Source of the DNA: Sparassis latifolia
Lineage: Eukaryota; Basidiomycota; Agaricomycetes; Polyporales; Sparassidaceae
Assembly (NCBI GenBank): GCA_018466975.1
Contig: CM031557.1
Location: forward strand, 744,001-808,000
DNA: 64,000 bases
Reading direction: 5' to 3'
A program made the position numbers and the translations under genes. Numbering within the stretch: position 1 is the first letter of the stretch; each line of letters opens with the position of its first letter. The notes under the pieces are model-generated. The model was not told the origin of the DNA. It saw only the letters and a program-made list of their open reading frames with translations, and did no database searches. Positions 14,602 through 26,340 of the stretch are shown piece after piece.

Positions 14602-15123
14602 CTAGTCGTCGGACAGATGAACCACACTCACCCAAGGGTGTGTCTGTATGTTGGTTCCTGTTGACGCCCGACGCCCGATACCTACTGACTTTGCTGGTCC
14701 AGGTCGGTGAAGAGGGCGCTCCTCCTCCACTGGAGTATCAATGCAGATAGTGTGTGTGTTCCTCGCGGAACGTTCAGATGCCGCGGACGGCTTTGAAGGG
14801 TTCCTGACCGATTTCGGTCTTACTGCGCTTCCTGACGAATCTGAATGCCCCACCGCTGAAGAGTGCCGAATCGGAAAGGGCGGTATCACGGGTCTATAGC
14901 ATAGTATGAAAATAAACTCACTTTTTCCAAGGCACTCTGAAATTAACGGCAGACCATCGTAGGGAAAACCGTCCTTCGGGGCATCCATCGTGACCTGGAG
15001 TCGTTTGTCCTGATTTTCGTCCACGACTCCACACCGTCTACAGGCACGCGATGCAAAACTGGACAGACAACAGTCAGGACAGAGTCCACCTCGGGCGCGA
15101 ATTCGACCAATTGTTCGGCACAT
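14602..15123 (-). CDS. Possible small Cys-rich zinc-ribbon-like protein (doubtful model)
   Basis: One open frame of 173 codons with two CxxC pairs close together (CPDC, 11 residues, CRRC) near the N-terminus, then a Ser/Arg-rich tail. An internal 66-nt segment (donor GTGAGT, acceptor CTTCAG) could be spliced out or retained without changing frame, typical of a real fungal intron. Upstream sequence at 15124-15210 in another frame also carries clustered cysteines, so a further 5' exon is likely and the true start is uncertain. I do not recognise the protein. It could be a chance frame in GC-rich DNA. Confidence 0.35.
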   Translation of the reverse strand: MCRTIGRIRARGGLCPDCCLSSFASRACRRCGVVDENQDKRLQVTMDAPKDGFPYDGLPLISECLGKSEFIFILCYRPVIPPFPIRHSSAVGHSDSSGSAVRPKSVRNPSKPSAASERSARNTHTICIDTPVEEERPLHRPGPAKSVGIGRRASTGTNIQTHPWVSVVHLSDD

Positions 15124-16857
15124 TTACCATCAAAGATGTCCTCTGGAAATGCAAGGCCGTGCAGACAGCATTCGTGCCCCGCCAGTCTGCATCACACGGA
15201 CCCGGGATAGCGTTTCTGCTCGCTGCATTCTGAGATGCTGTCAGAACCCAGAATCCCAATGGAGGTAAGGGTAAATCAGAAGCAGTGGTTTGCGACATAT
15301 TCTTGGCGTGAAAACGTTTTCTTGGGATCGATATCATTTGCTGCCTGTTCTCCTAGTACGATTGTTTGTTTGGTAGCTGGCTTTACTCTTGCATTCTCGT
15401 GCAGCCATGCTGGCCGTGTTGCACGGTTTGTTGTTGTCTGTAGCGCTTTGTGTGATAAGTAAGTGACGATCACGCGTTGGTGAGAGTATGCTGCGTCTCG
15501 TAGGGTGCAATCGGAACGTGTCGGATTGACAGTATGGAATAGACGACGATGCGAGGTAGCAGCGAAGGGCCTAGACTCCACGTAGGCAGGCAGGAGGGGG
15601 TTAGGACGGCCCAGCACCTCGCTCGGCTCTCCAGTCGGGATGTTGTGGAATGTGCTTGCTCGCCCGACCTTCCGGGGCGAAGCCTCTTCCATCATCTCTC
15701 CCAGCGAGGGATGGGCGAGGGATGGGACGTTCTGCAAGAGTCCGGCTGAGTTCGGGTGGCGCGGTACCACTGCATACACGGTCTGAGATGGATGAGTAAC
15801 GGGGCAAGGTCTCGGTGAGAAAACTGCTGACAGCCGAATGACGCGTATGTCCGTGCTTCACATAGCGGTTGCGTAGCATCGTATACGGAAACCTACGGGC
15901 CATATATATGAGTACACAACTGCGCCGAGCCGGCGACGTCGTATCGCTAAATGTAGACCGCTTCGTAATGCAGTCTGGACTGGGAAAAACACACCACTTC
16001 CGAGTTCACTAGGAGGATATGAAAGAAGACTGGCATACGGTTGCAAGATGCAAGGACTATCAATTGTCGAGGCACATCCCACACGCCTCACACTCCACGA
16101 AGGCGCAGGAGAGCACACGGAGAGGATGTTCGGTGCCGGGGAGAGATCTGAGAATCTGTCTATCAGATCTGGGCGGTAGCACGTACAGACGTACCACCGG
16201 GAAAGCGGCGGCTACCCCAGTCCCGAATGTCATGAGCGGGTCTGCAGCTGCGAGCGCTGCCCCGCGCTGCCCAGTTCCCGCCCTGTCCCCCGCCGTGCCC
16301 GACAGCGATGAAGTTGAAGCGGCGCTCGCAGCGCGCCTTTTCGGGCGCCTGCCCGCCGTGCCGCCGCGTGACGTGACTGTATAGCCCTTTACCCCGTCAC
16401 GGAGGGTGACGGTTTGAAGAGAGCGTTGGATAGGCCGCCTCGACACGGACACGGTGCAGCGGAAGCTCCATCTCACCCCTTCCGGAATCAGTCGCCATTT
16501 GTTCGCTTTCATCCGGGAATCTTCGTTGTTTCGGAAGCTGCGCAGACGAGCATTGGATCGCCGCGGGGCCCCTGTGTCCCTCATCTGCCTGGCATCTGCC
16601 CAAGTCTCTCTATACCCTTCAGTCTCCCAGTCTCGGCTCCCAGCCCTGACCACCGCACGTAAGCCCGCCCGCCACCCAGTCTCCCTCCCTTTCTCCCAGT
16701 TCCCGTCCCGCCCCTCCCCGCCTTTATCTCCCCCGTCCCCGCTCCTGTCCCACGTGCCTCACCGCTGACATGCCGCTCTCCCGCCCCCACAGCTCTCCCA
16801 GACTCCAGTCCTCCGCCCGCGCGCGTAACGTGACCGACGCGTCCGTCCTGCGCGCCC
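15124..16857. other. Long upstream region of SNF5
   Basis: About 1.7 kb, GC-rich towards the right, ending in a strong pyrimidine-rich tract (about 16600-16850, runs of cct and ccc) directly before the SNF5 start, typical of a fungal core promoter and 5' leader. A 197-codon minus-strand frame at 16060-16653 looks like low-complexity Arg/Ser/Ala and is not called. Confidence 0.45.
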
Positions 16858-19800
16858 ATGAACTCCTCCCCGTCCCCCCAGTCCTCCGCCGCCCAGCCCC
16901 AGCCGTCCATCAATCCGGCCCTCCTCGGCTCGTTCTTCAACCAGTCCGCACCCGCGAGCATCTCCCAGCAGTACCAGAACCTTTCCCCTCAGCAGCAGCA
17001 GCAGCTTCAGCAGCTCTATGCCTCGCGCAACGCCGGAGGCGGCGTCAACCCCCAGATGTTCCACCAGCAGCAGCAGCAGCAGCAGCAACAACAACATCAG
17101 CAACAACAGCAACAGCAGTTCCAGAACGCGAACGCTGCTGGTGGTGTTAACTCGGCCGCGCTCATGGGCGCGCGTATCGCCCAAATGCAGCGCCAGCAGC
17201 ATGGACAAGTCGGGATGGGCGTGAGCCCTGCACAGCTGCTCGCCAATGCTGGTGGTAACATGGGAGCTATGGCGGGTATGAACAACATGGGCATGGGCGG
17301 CATGAACGCGATGAATGGGATGGGTGGTATAAACTCGATGGAGATGGGTGATATGGGTGGTATCAACCCGGCTGCGTTGAATATGAGCATGAACATGAAC
17401 ATGGGAGGTGAGTTCAATTTAAATCCTCGCGTGCTGTTCCATTGTTTTGGATCTCTACCTGCCACGCTTTGTCCTATCGTGTGGCGGGATTGCGCTGTCA
17501 TGGCCTCTGGGGCTCCACGCATATGAACTCGCTTCGTATCGTACTGGTCCGTCTGAGGGGAACATTTGCGAGTTCTCCATATCGTCGACATTGTATAACC
17601 ACCCATCGCGCGCGGCTGGTGCTTTCTAGCGAGTAATGTCGAGTTTTATAAGCACCGGTTCTCTTGTGCTTGTACACCATCCATCTATGGCGTATGGGCG
17701 TCGCCGTAAGCCGTGAAAGGCCTTGTGCGTCGCCGCATGTTCTTGTTTTCTTCTGATTGCGGGATATTATCGCTCGATGATTTTTCGCGGACATTGTATG
17801 ACTGCTCGTCTTTGCGAAGTGTTCTCTGGCATGGTGGCTGCAGTGGCGTCTCGCCTTCTCCCTTCATTGCTCGAAAGGCTACTGTGTAGCCTGTGCTTCA
17901 GCCATGGGATGTGGTACCCCGCCGTCAGTTCGATGTGTCTGGTTTTGTTTTCATCCGGATACGCGTGCGGGCTGACCTGTCGTATCGCGCCTGGCATGCA
18001 CTCAACGATTTGCACTGGTGTTCACTTTCCCCCTCAACTGTACAGCTGATGTGGAATCTTTCCCGTTCTTGCTCTCGTCGATATCACAGCCCCGTCCGAT
18101 AATTTTCAGATTTTATATTCTCACTCTTGTTCTTTTCTGGAGAGCATAACTGACTCATTTCTACCCGTAGGCTCCCTGACATCACCAACACATTCTACAT
18201 CCACACACCCCCAGAATTTAAATTCCAACACTCACACGAACGCCCCCGGGAGCCTATCCGGAAGCCCAATCGCGCCCAACGCGGCGCTGCACTCACAACA
18301 CCCGCAGGCACCGCCGACGCCCGCGCCGTCGGCTACACCGCACCAGCAGCAACACGTGCCGAACCTGTCGCACTACCCGAATGCGATGCTGAACGCGATG
18401 CCCACGCCGAACGCGGGCGCGAACACCGGTACGAATGTGATGGGCATGCAGCTAAACCCGACACAGATGCAGCAGCTGGCGGCGATGGCACCCGCGGATC
18501 GCGAGCGGGCGATGGCGCGGATGCAGGAGCGGGTGGTGCACATGCAGCGGATGGCGCTGATGGGCGCGCAGAACCAGGGTCAAGGCATGGGGGCGTCGGG
18601 CATGGGCCAGAACGGGATGCAGGGCGCGCCGTACGGGTTGTCGTACTTCCAGCAGCAACAACAGCAACTGCAGCATCAGCACCAGCAACTGCAGCAACAG
18701 CACCAGCAACAGCAGCAGCACCAACAACAACAGCAGCAGCTGCAGCTGCAGCAACAGCAACAGCACCAGCAACAACACCAGCAGCAGCCGTCGACACTAC
18801 AGCAACAGCAGCTCGAACGCTTCCAGCAGCTCTCGCAGGGCGCGTACGCCCAGGCCCGTCCGTCCTCGGCGTCGTCTGCCACGTCGGGTTCCCATCGCGC
18901 ACAGGCACAGAACCAGGCGCAGAACCCGCAAATGTCAGGACAGGGACAAATGCAGCAGCAGCAGGCTCACCTCCAGCAGCATCAATTCTACCCCCAGCAG
19001 CCGCACCGCTCGTCCACTCCGCATGCAGGCCCCTCTGGTGGCCCCCAGATCCAGGGTCAAGGTCAGCACCAGATGATGCCGCCACCACCCCCGCGGGGGC
19101 CCACCTCAAGCGCCAGCCCGCGTCCCCCTTCGCGGCATTCGCAGCGCGCGCTCTCGCAGTCGCGCCCGGGCACTGGTGGCGCGGGAGCGAGCCCGCCGCC
19201 CCCGAACGTGAACGGCGTGAACGGCCCCATTCCTATACCAATACCGACGCCAGTGCCGATTCAGCCCCGCCCGATGTCGAGTAGCAGCTCGGCGGGCCTG
19301 CCGGGGATGCGGCCGGGCACGGGCATGTCGATGCATCCAGACGGGATGGGACAGGCGCACGCGCAGGGAGGCGCGCCGAAGGCACCGAGCCGGCCTGCGA
19401 CTGCTGCAGGATTTCACCACCAGCAGCAACAACAACAGCATGGCGCGAACGGGGCCTCGTTTTATGTTCAGAATGGCGCCCAGCAGCAGCAGAAGGCTCC
19501 GTCACCCGGATACGCGCCTATCGCACCTGCGCCCGCTCAGCCGGGCTCGCCCAGTCGTGGCGCGAAGAGGAAAGTGAGCGGAACGCCGGTCTCTGCATCT
19601 GTCGCGCTGCCCAGCCAAAATCCGCCCCAGCAGCAAGCTCCGCAGGCTCACCTACAACAGCAGCCGTCCGCTCAGCAAAGCCATCAGCCGCCACAAACCC
19701 CGCGTATAACTGGTGCGGATTTGGGTTTACCCATGAACGGATCTGTTAGTGGAACAGGCCTCAGTGGAATGGGTATCACGGGCAACGTCGGTCCCAGAGA

Positions 19801-22800
19801 AGTTTCCCATGTGGGCGCCGGCGCAGGTATGGGCGTCAACCTACTTGGAGGCGCCGGCGGAGGCATGATGGGGCCCCCCGTCCTTCCAAGGCAGCTTCCA
19901 GGAAACGAGGTTCCGATAAACATGGGTATAGGCGCCGGCCCGAATGGCTTCGCTGGACAGGGCAGACAGCTGCCCATGGGCTCCCAACCGCTTCACGTAC
20001 AGACCAACGCGAACAACTTCCTAGGGTTCCCGAACCAGAGTTTGAGTGCAACCGCTACCTCTCCGTTGAGCCCTTCCCAGAGCCAGATGGTCGATCCCGC
20101 CGCGGCTGCGCGCGCGATGGCCAGCCTGACAGGTGGGATGGGCCTCCCTGGACTGGGGATGGGCAATGGAACGGGAAGCATGGGCGGTCTTGATGTTCCT
20201 GTCCCGCAGACACCGCGCCAACGGCAAGCATCGCAGCCACCTGCAATGTCCTCATTCCAGTCTGTTTCATCGCCCACCGCCAGCGTAAGTCTCTCTGGAC
20301 AAGCAGGCCCAGCGCAGCAACACCCTACCGCTTTGGAACGCACCTTGAGTTCGACATCTATGGGTTCCGCGATACTTCCAGCTTCCTTATCGAGAGGCGG
20401 CGAATCGGCCTCTTCGAGCACGAGCGCGATCGCACCCGCGGCGGCTGCACCCCAGCAGCATGCATCGGCCGCGATACCCCACTTACCGCCCCTCCCTCCC
20501 GGTGTTTCGCTGAACCCGAAGGTCACGCGGGTGACTTTCGTCCCGCTGGTCGAGTCGACCACACACATACCACCACTTACCCCAGACGAGATCGCTGACG
20601 TCCAGCGCTGGATGGCGCTGGATAAGGACTACGAGGCGCTCTACCGCCGGATGCGCGAGCGCATGGGACGTGAGCTTCGCGAGACCGTTGCCGCTCCGCA
20701 CGCATGGTGGGAGAAGGATCCCGCGGACGAGGTGCGCCTGCGGCGGCCCCGGGACAAGTTTGTGCTCACGGGCTTGAAAGAGCGGCCGGGGAAGGAGAAG
20801 AAACGCACGGGCAGGAGAGAGGGGTTCAAGCTGTGAGTATGCAGACGCACTGGGTGGCTGCCGCGTGGGCGCATGCTGACGCCTCTTCTTCCAGGCCGAG
20901 AAGACTTGCGGAGGAAGATGCCAACCGCCCAGAGCAGCTCGTGCCCATTCGGTTAGAGTTTGATGTAGAACACCACAGGATGCGCGATACCTTTGTGTGG
21001 AACCTCAACGGTACGTCGGTGTATGCGCCCCAGCTCTTATATGCAATTAATATGCTGTGCAGATCCGGTCATCACGCCGGAGGACTTTGCTCAGTCTGTG
21101 GTGGACGACTACGGCCTGGCGCCGAGCTATCATGCGGTCATCACGAAGGCTATACAGGATCAACTGAGCGACTTTAAGGCGCACTCGGATAGTTTTGGGG
21201 AGGATGGTATATTGAGCGTTCCTGCGGGTGTCGATGCGATCGTGAAAGGCACACTAGACGACGAGGATGCCGCGTGGTGGGAGGCGTGGAGGAAGGGTGT
21301 GCGAACAGAAACCAGGCGCTGGAAAGGAGGCGCTCAGCCAGACAATCTCAGTCGCAAGCGGCGGAAGATTGTGAAGGAAGAGGTCACCGATCATGCCGAT
21401 TTATCTGCAACTCCTGCGCAGCAGGATGCTCCTATGTCTCTGGACGCAATCGGAGATGACGATAGCTTCATGGAGGATATGCGAATTCTTGTGAAGGTGA
21501 GCCCTTTGAATTTGTGTTCTGGTGGCGCGCGTGGCTTATGCTCGTGTGCGATCAGCTGGACATCATCGTGGGCGCTGTGAAACTCGAGGACCAGTTTGAG
21601 TGGGATCTAGATAACGCCGACCCGTCGCCCGAGCGTTTCGCCGAAATATATGCTAAAGAGCTCGGACTGGGAGGCGAATTCAAGTGAGTCGATTATAGTA
21701 TCTGTGGTATTCTCTCACTGATTGACGTGTCACCCATACAGAACTGCTATTGCGCACTCCATCAGAGAACAGGTGCAAATCTACCAGAAGTCACTCTTCC
21801 TCGTTGGCCGTCCTCCCGATGGATCGCTCGTGCAAGACGATGACCTCCGCATGTCGCTTCTTTCCTCGGTGTCTTCCGCAGCTCGCCCCATGGATCAAGT
21901 GAGCGCATTTACACCTCTCCTCAACTATCTCAGCGAAAGCGAGATCGAGAGAAACGAGAAGGAGCGCGAGAAGGAACTCAATAGGCGACGGAGGAAGACA
22001 ACGCGCGGCAGGCGGGGCATCGCCCTTCCCGATAGAGAACCGCCCAAAACCTTTCGCACGCCCGCGATCGGCTTCCCAGAGGTCGACCCGGCGACTCTGG
22101 CACTTGTCAATGCGGTTACGGCTCCCACTTCGAGACGTGCGGCCGCGGCCGCTGCGCAGGTCACTATTGCCAATATGGTGGCGTCGGAGAATGGCACAGT
22201 CGTGTTACCGCCCAGTGCGCCTCCGCCTATGGCCCCCACGGCCCCTGCTGCGCCAAAGGAGAAGAAGCCAAAGGGTCTCTTCAAGGCTCCCTCATATCCA
22301 TCCAGTGTACTGCGCCCCCGCGCAAGCGTCAAGGCTCCGACGTCGAACACCGCCGCAGATGCGTCAACCCTGATGCCTCCCATTGAGAATGACCTCCCGC
22401 CTTCGAGCAGCAGCGCCGCGCCGGATAGCAGAGTTTCCAGGGTCATCATGACTGCGAAGAGAGCCAAGGAATTGGAGAGGGAAGCCAAAGAGAAAGAGTT
22501 TGCCGACGGTCAACACGCCAACATGATCAACGGCGTTTGGCACTGCTCGAACTGTGGTTGCCCTGACAGTATCGCTGTTGGTCGCAGAAAGGGTCCGCTT
22601 GGAGACAAGTCTCAGTGCGGCACCTGCGGTAAGCAAACCGCAAGTCGGTGTGGGAATATGGTCACTGATGATATTGCTACTACTCGTAGGCAAGTTCTGG
22701 CACAGACACAGGAGGCCACGCCCCGTCGTGTACAACGCCGACGCCGAATACCACATCAACGTCAAGAAGGATGCAGAGCAGGCAAAAGGTGCGGCAAAAC

Positions 22801-23546
22801 GGAGACGCCCTCAGAATACAGTGAACGACGGAGAGTCATCTAAGGCTGCAACGGTCGATGGCGATGTCGAAGAGGAGACACCGGCGCGCGGAAAGGGGGA
22901 GGTGTGGGTCGAAGTCCCTCCCGCGCCGCCGAAGTCGCAGCCTGCCGTGCCCGACGAGGCAGATAGACCGATGTCCCCCATTTCCACCGCATCCAGCGCT
23001 TCCGAGTCTCCGCTAGCCCAACGGGTGATAAAAGCAAATGGCTCGGGGTACACAAAGTCAGCACCCCCGACTTCCACATCCGCTGATGCAGAGCCATGCC
23101 CCCTTAGTACGCCCGCGATGTCGCCCCCGACCGCGTCGCCGCCACCCTCGCGCCCCTCCATGCCACCTAATACCCACTCGAATACGGTAGGTTCGCAATT
23201 GACGCGTCGTTCGGCTGCCTAGATCCTCACGCGCGCACAGATGCCGCAGTGGCTAAAGGACGCGATGCTCGCGATGCAAGAGAAGTACCCAGATGATAGA
23301 TTCGAGGTGATCCTGCGCAAGATGAACCCACCGAACCCACCGGAATGGCGCATCAAATGCCTCGACTGCCCGGGGAAGGTGCGCGTTGCTTTACTGCGTG
23401 CGGCGATTATGGATAGCTGATAGCCTGCGTTCCTGCAGCTATATACGCCCGGGCCGGGTGAGACTCTTACTAACTATGAAGTCCATCTGAAAAATCGCCA
23501 GCACCGGCAGAGGGTGAATAGTCGCGTTGCGGGTGCTCCTAACTGA
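16858..23546 (+). CDS. SNF5: SNF5/SMARCB1 homologue, SWI/SNF chromatin-remodelling subunit
   Basis: Nine exons stay in phase: 16858-17407, 18171-20832, 20895-21010, 21063-21496, 21556-21683, 21742-22628, 22690-23186, 23241-23378 and 23439-23546, about 1839 residues. The first 1000 residues are low complexity, rich in Gln, Pro and Met, with long Q runs near 16993-17120 and 18650-18800. The conserved part begins around residue 1070: the SNF5 repeat region (QLVPIRLEFDVE, DPVITPEDFAQSVVDDYGL, then GAVKLEDQFEWDLDN). After it comes a GATA-like zinc finger, CSNCGC, 17 residues, then CGTCGKFWH. A last conserved block reads PPEWRIKCLDCPGKLYTPGPGE. SNF5 is the core subunit contacting the nucleosome acidic face. 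Basidiomycete SNF5 proteins with a GATA-type finger are known to me. Confidence 0.93.
17408..18170 (+). other. Unusually long first intron of SNF5
   Basis: 763 nt with donor GTGAGT and acceptor ACCCGTAG. The flanking exons join GG/GC to give MGGSLTSPTHS in frame. Other introns in the window are mostly 45-70 nt. The intron is T-rich with several short open frames but none continuous with SNF5. It may hold an alternative promoter or regulatory element. Confidence 0.6.
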
Positions 23547-24329
23547 ACTGCCTTTTGCTTGTCTTCTGTGCTCTACCTGCTCTCTGGATTATGTTGTCGT
23601 GATGCATTGCTGCCGCCCACTGGCGTACTAGATATCTCTGACTGTACATGTATTGTTATTTCCGGAGTTTCAAGTCCAACGAAGTGAGCTTTCCTGTAGA
23701 TGCTTGCCTTACGGAACAGTGTATGTAAGTTGATTATTTCGTGCGGACACTCCTGGCCGACGACTGTGCTCGAAGTAAAAATGCTAGACATACACACCCA
23801 CGGCGTAAGTGTATTGCTATGTCACCATGACTATACATGTCGGCCGACGAAGGTACGACCTCAGGCCTCAGAATGTGCTGAGACGCGCATTCCTACTCGC
23901 CCTGGCACCTGATAATGAACCTACTGGCCTTGTAGTCATCCCGCTCTCAACATCAGTAAGTACCGCGGTCACAAGGCCCATCGAAGCTCCGGAAGTCAAG
24001 AGAATTGATCAGGCATAGACGTTCAGCGAAGCGTAGATGACCAGGAATGTCACGCCGAGCTGGCTCAGAGCAGCGAGGATTTCAGAGACGTTTGTCAGAA
24101 AGAATACGCCGGGTCAGAAGAGCATGTGAGTTAGGAAGAGGAAGAGAGCCAGATGCATGAGCGATGACTGAGAACGGACTGAGCAGGCTGAGAGCAAGTG
24201 TCCATAAAGACTCGGACAGCATACAGGAAGTCCTGCTGCCGTACTTTCTCGAAGCGCCGCTCTGTCGGCCTTACTTGGTGCGCAGCTTTATTTCTCTCCA
24301 CGTCCCACCTCGAGCTCCCTTTTCTCGGC
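23547..24329. other. Intergenic region
   Basis: About 780 bp between SNF5 and FAD1, both on the plus strand; it contains the FAD1 promoter. The motif gactgtacatgt near 23640 is echoed as gactatacatgt near 23829 with no clear meaning. No gene seen. Confidence 0.35.
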
Positions 24330-25913
24330 ATGTCGAACGTTGACTACCAGGCGATATCCAAGGAGGTCAATGCCCTGGCATCCTCGTCAGACCAGCTCGC
24401 ACCACTCGTGAAGGAGTCTCTGGAGGTCATCGACGATGCCTTGGATACATTCGGGTGGGATTCATCTGATGTTTGTCTGTGATTCGCGCAGAGGTTATAA
24501 CACTTCACCAAGGCAGGAGCATCTTTCGTTGAGCTTCAATGGCGGCAAGGACTGTGAGTGCATTGCGCTGCATCGCTAGGTGTGGTTCAGCTGATCTATT
24601 TCACCGCTCATACAGGTACAGTCTTGCTACACCTCTTGGCTGCTGCGGTCGGTCGCAGAAATCCAAACTCTAAACCGTTTTCAGCGGTTTATATACCCGT
24701 CTCATCACCATTTACCCAGCTGGAGTCCTTTGTAGACGAGTCGGCGAAGAAATATAACCTCGATCTCTTCCATTGCCCGCTCCCACCTTCCAGCGATTCT
24801 CACCTTCCAGCGGAGGCTGTGATCACGCCAGCGATCCCCACATCATCCACGTCGGGTACCAGTGGGACAAGCTATGCCTCTGCGGGTGAAGGTGCGAGAT
24901 CAAGACAGAAAGCGAAGGGTGGAGAAGGCATGAAGAGAGCCTTGGAGATCTACAAGGAACGATTCCCCCATGTCGAAGGAATACTCATAGGGACTCGTAA
25001 GACTGATCCGCACGGAGGTACGTGCTCAGCAGCTCGCGTTCGTCGGTAGTGCTCATATACGTGTGCCAGCGACGCTGACGTTCCGCAATTCGACGGATCG
25101 AGGATGGCCAAAGTTCGAGCGCATAAACCCCATCATTAACTGGTCATACACAGACGTATGGACGTATCTGCGGAAGCTGAATATCCCGTATTGCAGCCTG
25201 TACGACGAAGGGTATGTTTTCAATCAGATCCCTGAATTACGCCTTCAACACTCATCCACGCAATTTTCAACTTTGTGAAGTTATACTTCTCTCGGGTCCT
25301 CCTATAACACTTTCCGCAATCCCGCACTTCTCGTACAATCGCCGTGCGCGCGTTGTTCCCGCGCGCAATCATCTGCCTCCGACGTCACTAGCATCTCTCC
25401 ATCAACGTCGCCCTCATCTCCCGCGACTGATGCGCGGAACGGCGCTCGAAAGGCGGCCCCGACAAACCCCCAACCTCCACCCCGCCCTACGGGGACCTCA
25501 TCGTCGTCCCAGGCGACCGCAACGCGATCTGCTTCGCCGAGGGGGTCGGCGACCCGCTCCCGGACAAGCTGGAGGTCCTCCCCGGCGACCCGCAGGCGAT
25601 GTGCTTCGCGGACGAGTCCGTGCGCGACCCGCTACCAGAGATGTTCGAGATGATCCGCGGCGACCCGCGCGCGACGTGCATAGTGGACGACCGAGGGTGT
25701 GACCCCATCCCCAACCGCGCCTTTCTCGAGGTCATCACCGGTGACCCTGCCGTCGTCTGCTATGCGGACGCGGACGCAAGCGGCGCGTGCGTGTGCACCG
25801 GCGCTGCCACTTGTGCCCCGCGCTATCGCCCCGCGTATGAGCTGCGCGATGGGAACCTTGAGCGCGCAGGTCGCGCGGCAGGCACCGTTGCTGCTGTGCA
25901 GGTGCTGTCGTGA
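24330..25913 (+). CDS. FAD1: FAD synthase (FMN adenylyltransferase) with repeat insertion
   Basis: Transfers AMP from ATP to FMN to make FAD. Exons 24330-24454, 24513-24553, 24616-25017, 25070-25211 and from 25281 join in phase. They show the PAPS-reductase-fold motifs [53 protein letters not shown] and [16 protein letters not shown]. The usual C-terminal signature [16 protein letters not shown] is present just before the stop at 25911-25913, but in a different frame from FRNPAL. A further intron or a frame break must therefore lie between about 25330 and 25480. One workable junction is a GTTGTT donor near 25355 with an AAG acceptor near 25456, but I cannot prove it. Between the two frames lies a tandem-repeat insertion (listed separately). 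Enzyme identity is firm; the 3' gene structure is not. Confidence 0.85.
25512..25785 (+). repeat. Degenerate tandem repeat inside FAD1 (GDPxAxC units)
   Basis: In the frame of the FAD1 C-terminus, three and a half units of 24-27 residues follow each other: [10 protein letters not shown]...[22 protein letters not shown]...[22 protein letters not shown]...[14 protein letters not shown], then [10 protein letters not shown]. At the DNA level this is a GC-rich array of ggcgacccg blocks. The insertion separates the conserved NPAL and RPAYEL motifs, which are normally close together. Confidence 0.75.
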
Positions 25914-26340
25914 TTGACGGGTGCGTGGATGTGGGCATTGTATGAAGTTATCGGTTGTATATTTGTTGTACGCTTACTGAGTTAGACAGAGCCCAAGATC
26001 GCTCAGAAAGTATATCCCAGCTGGCGTCGCCAGGGACATTGCGGCATGTGGAATTGTATGCGCAGTCACAGGACACTGAACAACAAATTGCAAGACACTG
26101 CGGGCATCACGTACGACAAGCAGTAGAAGGTAAATGTCAACAAACGGTTCGCGCCAAGGGAACAAGTGGCGAATCTGAAGTCAAACATACGATGAACGTA
26201 GTTCAACTGGGGCATTGACCCGCCTCCCGAGATGTGCTCGCTAGGAAACCATAGAATATGCAGACAATGAGGCTTCTCGGAGATTCCGAAGGTATATGCT
26301 AATCATAGAAAATGTTCAAAATTGAGTGTTGCTATTCAAA
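25914..26340. other. Convergent intergenic spacer
   Basis: About 430 bp between the 3' ends of FAD1 and the minus-strand coiled-coil gene. No gene seen. Confidence 0.4.

Noticed and set aside
16060..16653. 197-codon minus-strand open frame upstream of SNF5
   Set aside because: Low-complexity Arg/Ser/Ala sequence in GC-rich promoter DNA, no motifs or splice context, overlaps the pyrimidine-rich leader.
18333..19109. 258-codon minus-strand open frame opposite SNF5
   Set aside because: Antisense shadow of the CAG-rich coding repeat; repeats of Ala/Val come from the reverse of Gln/His codons.
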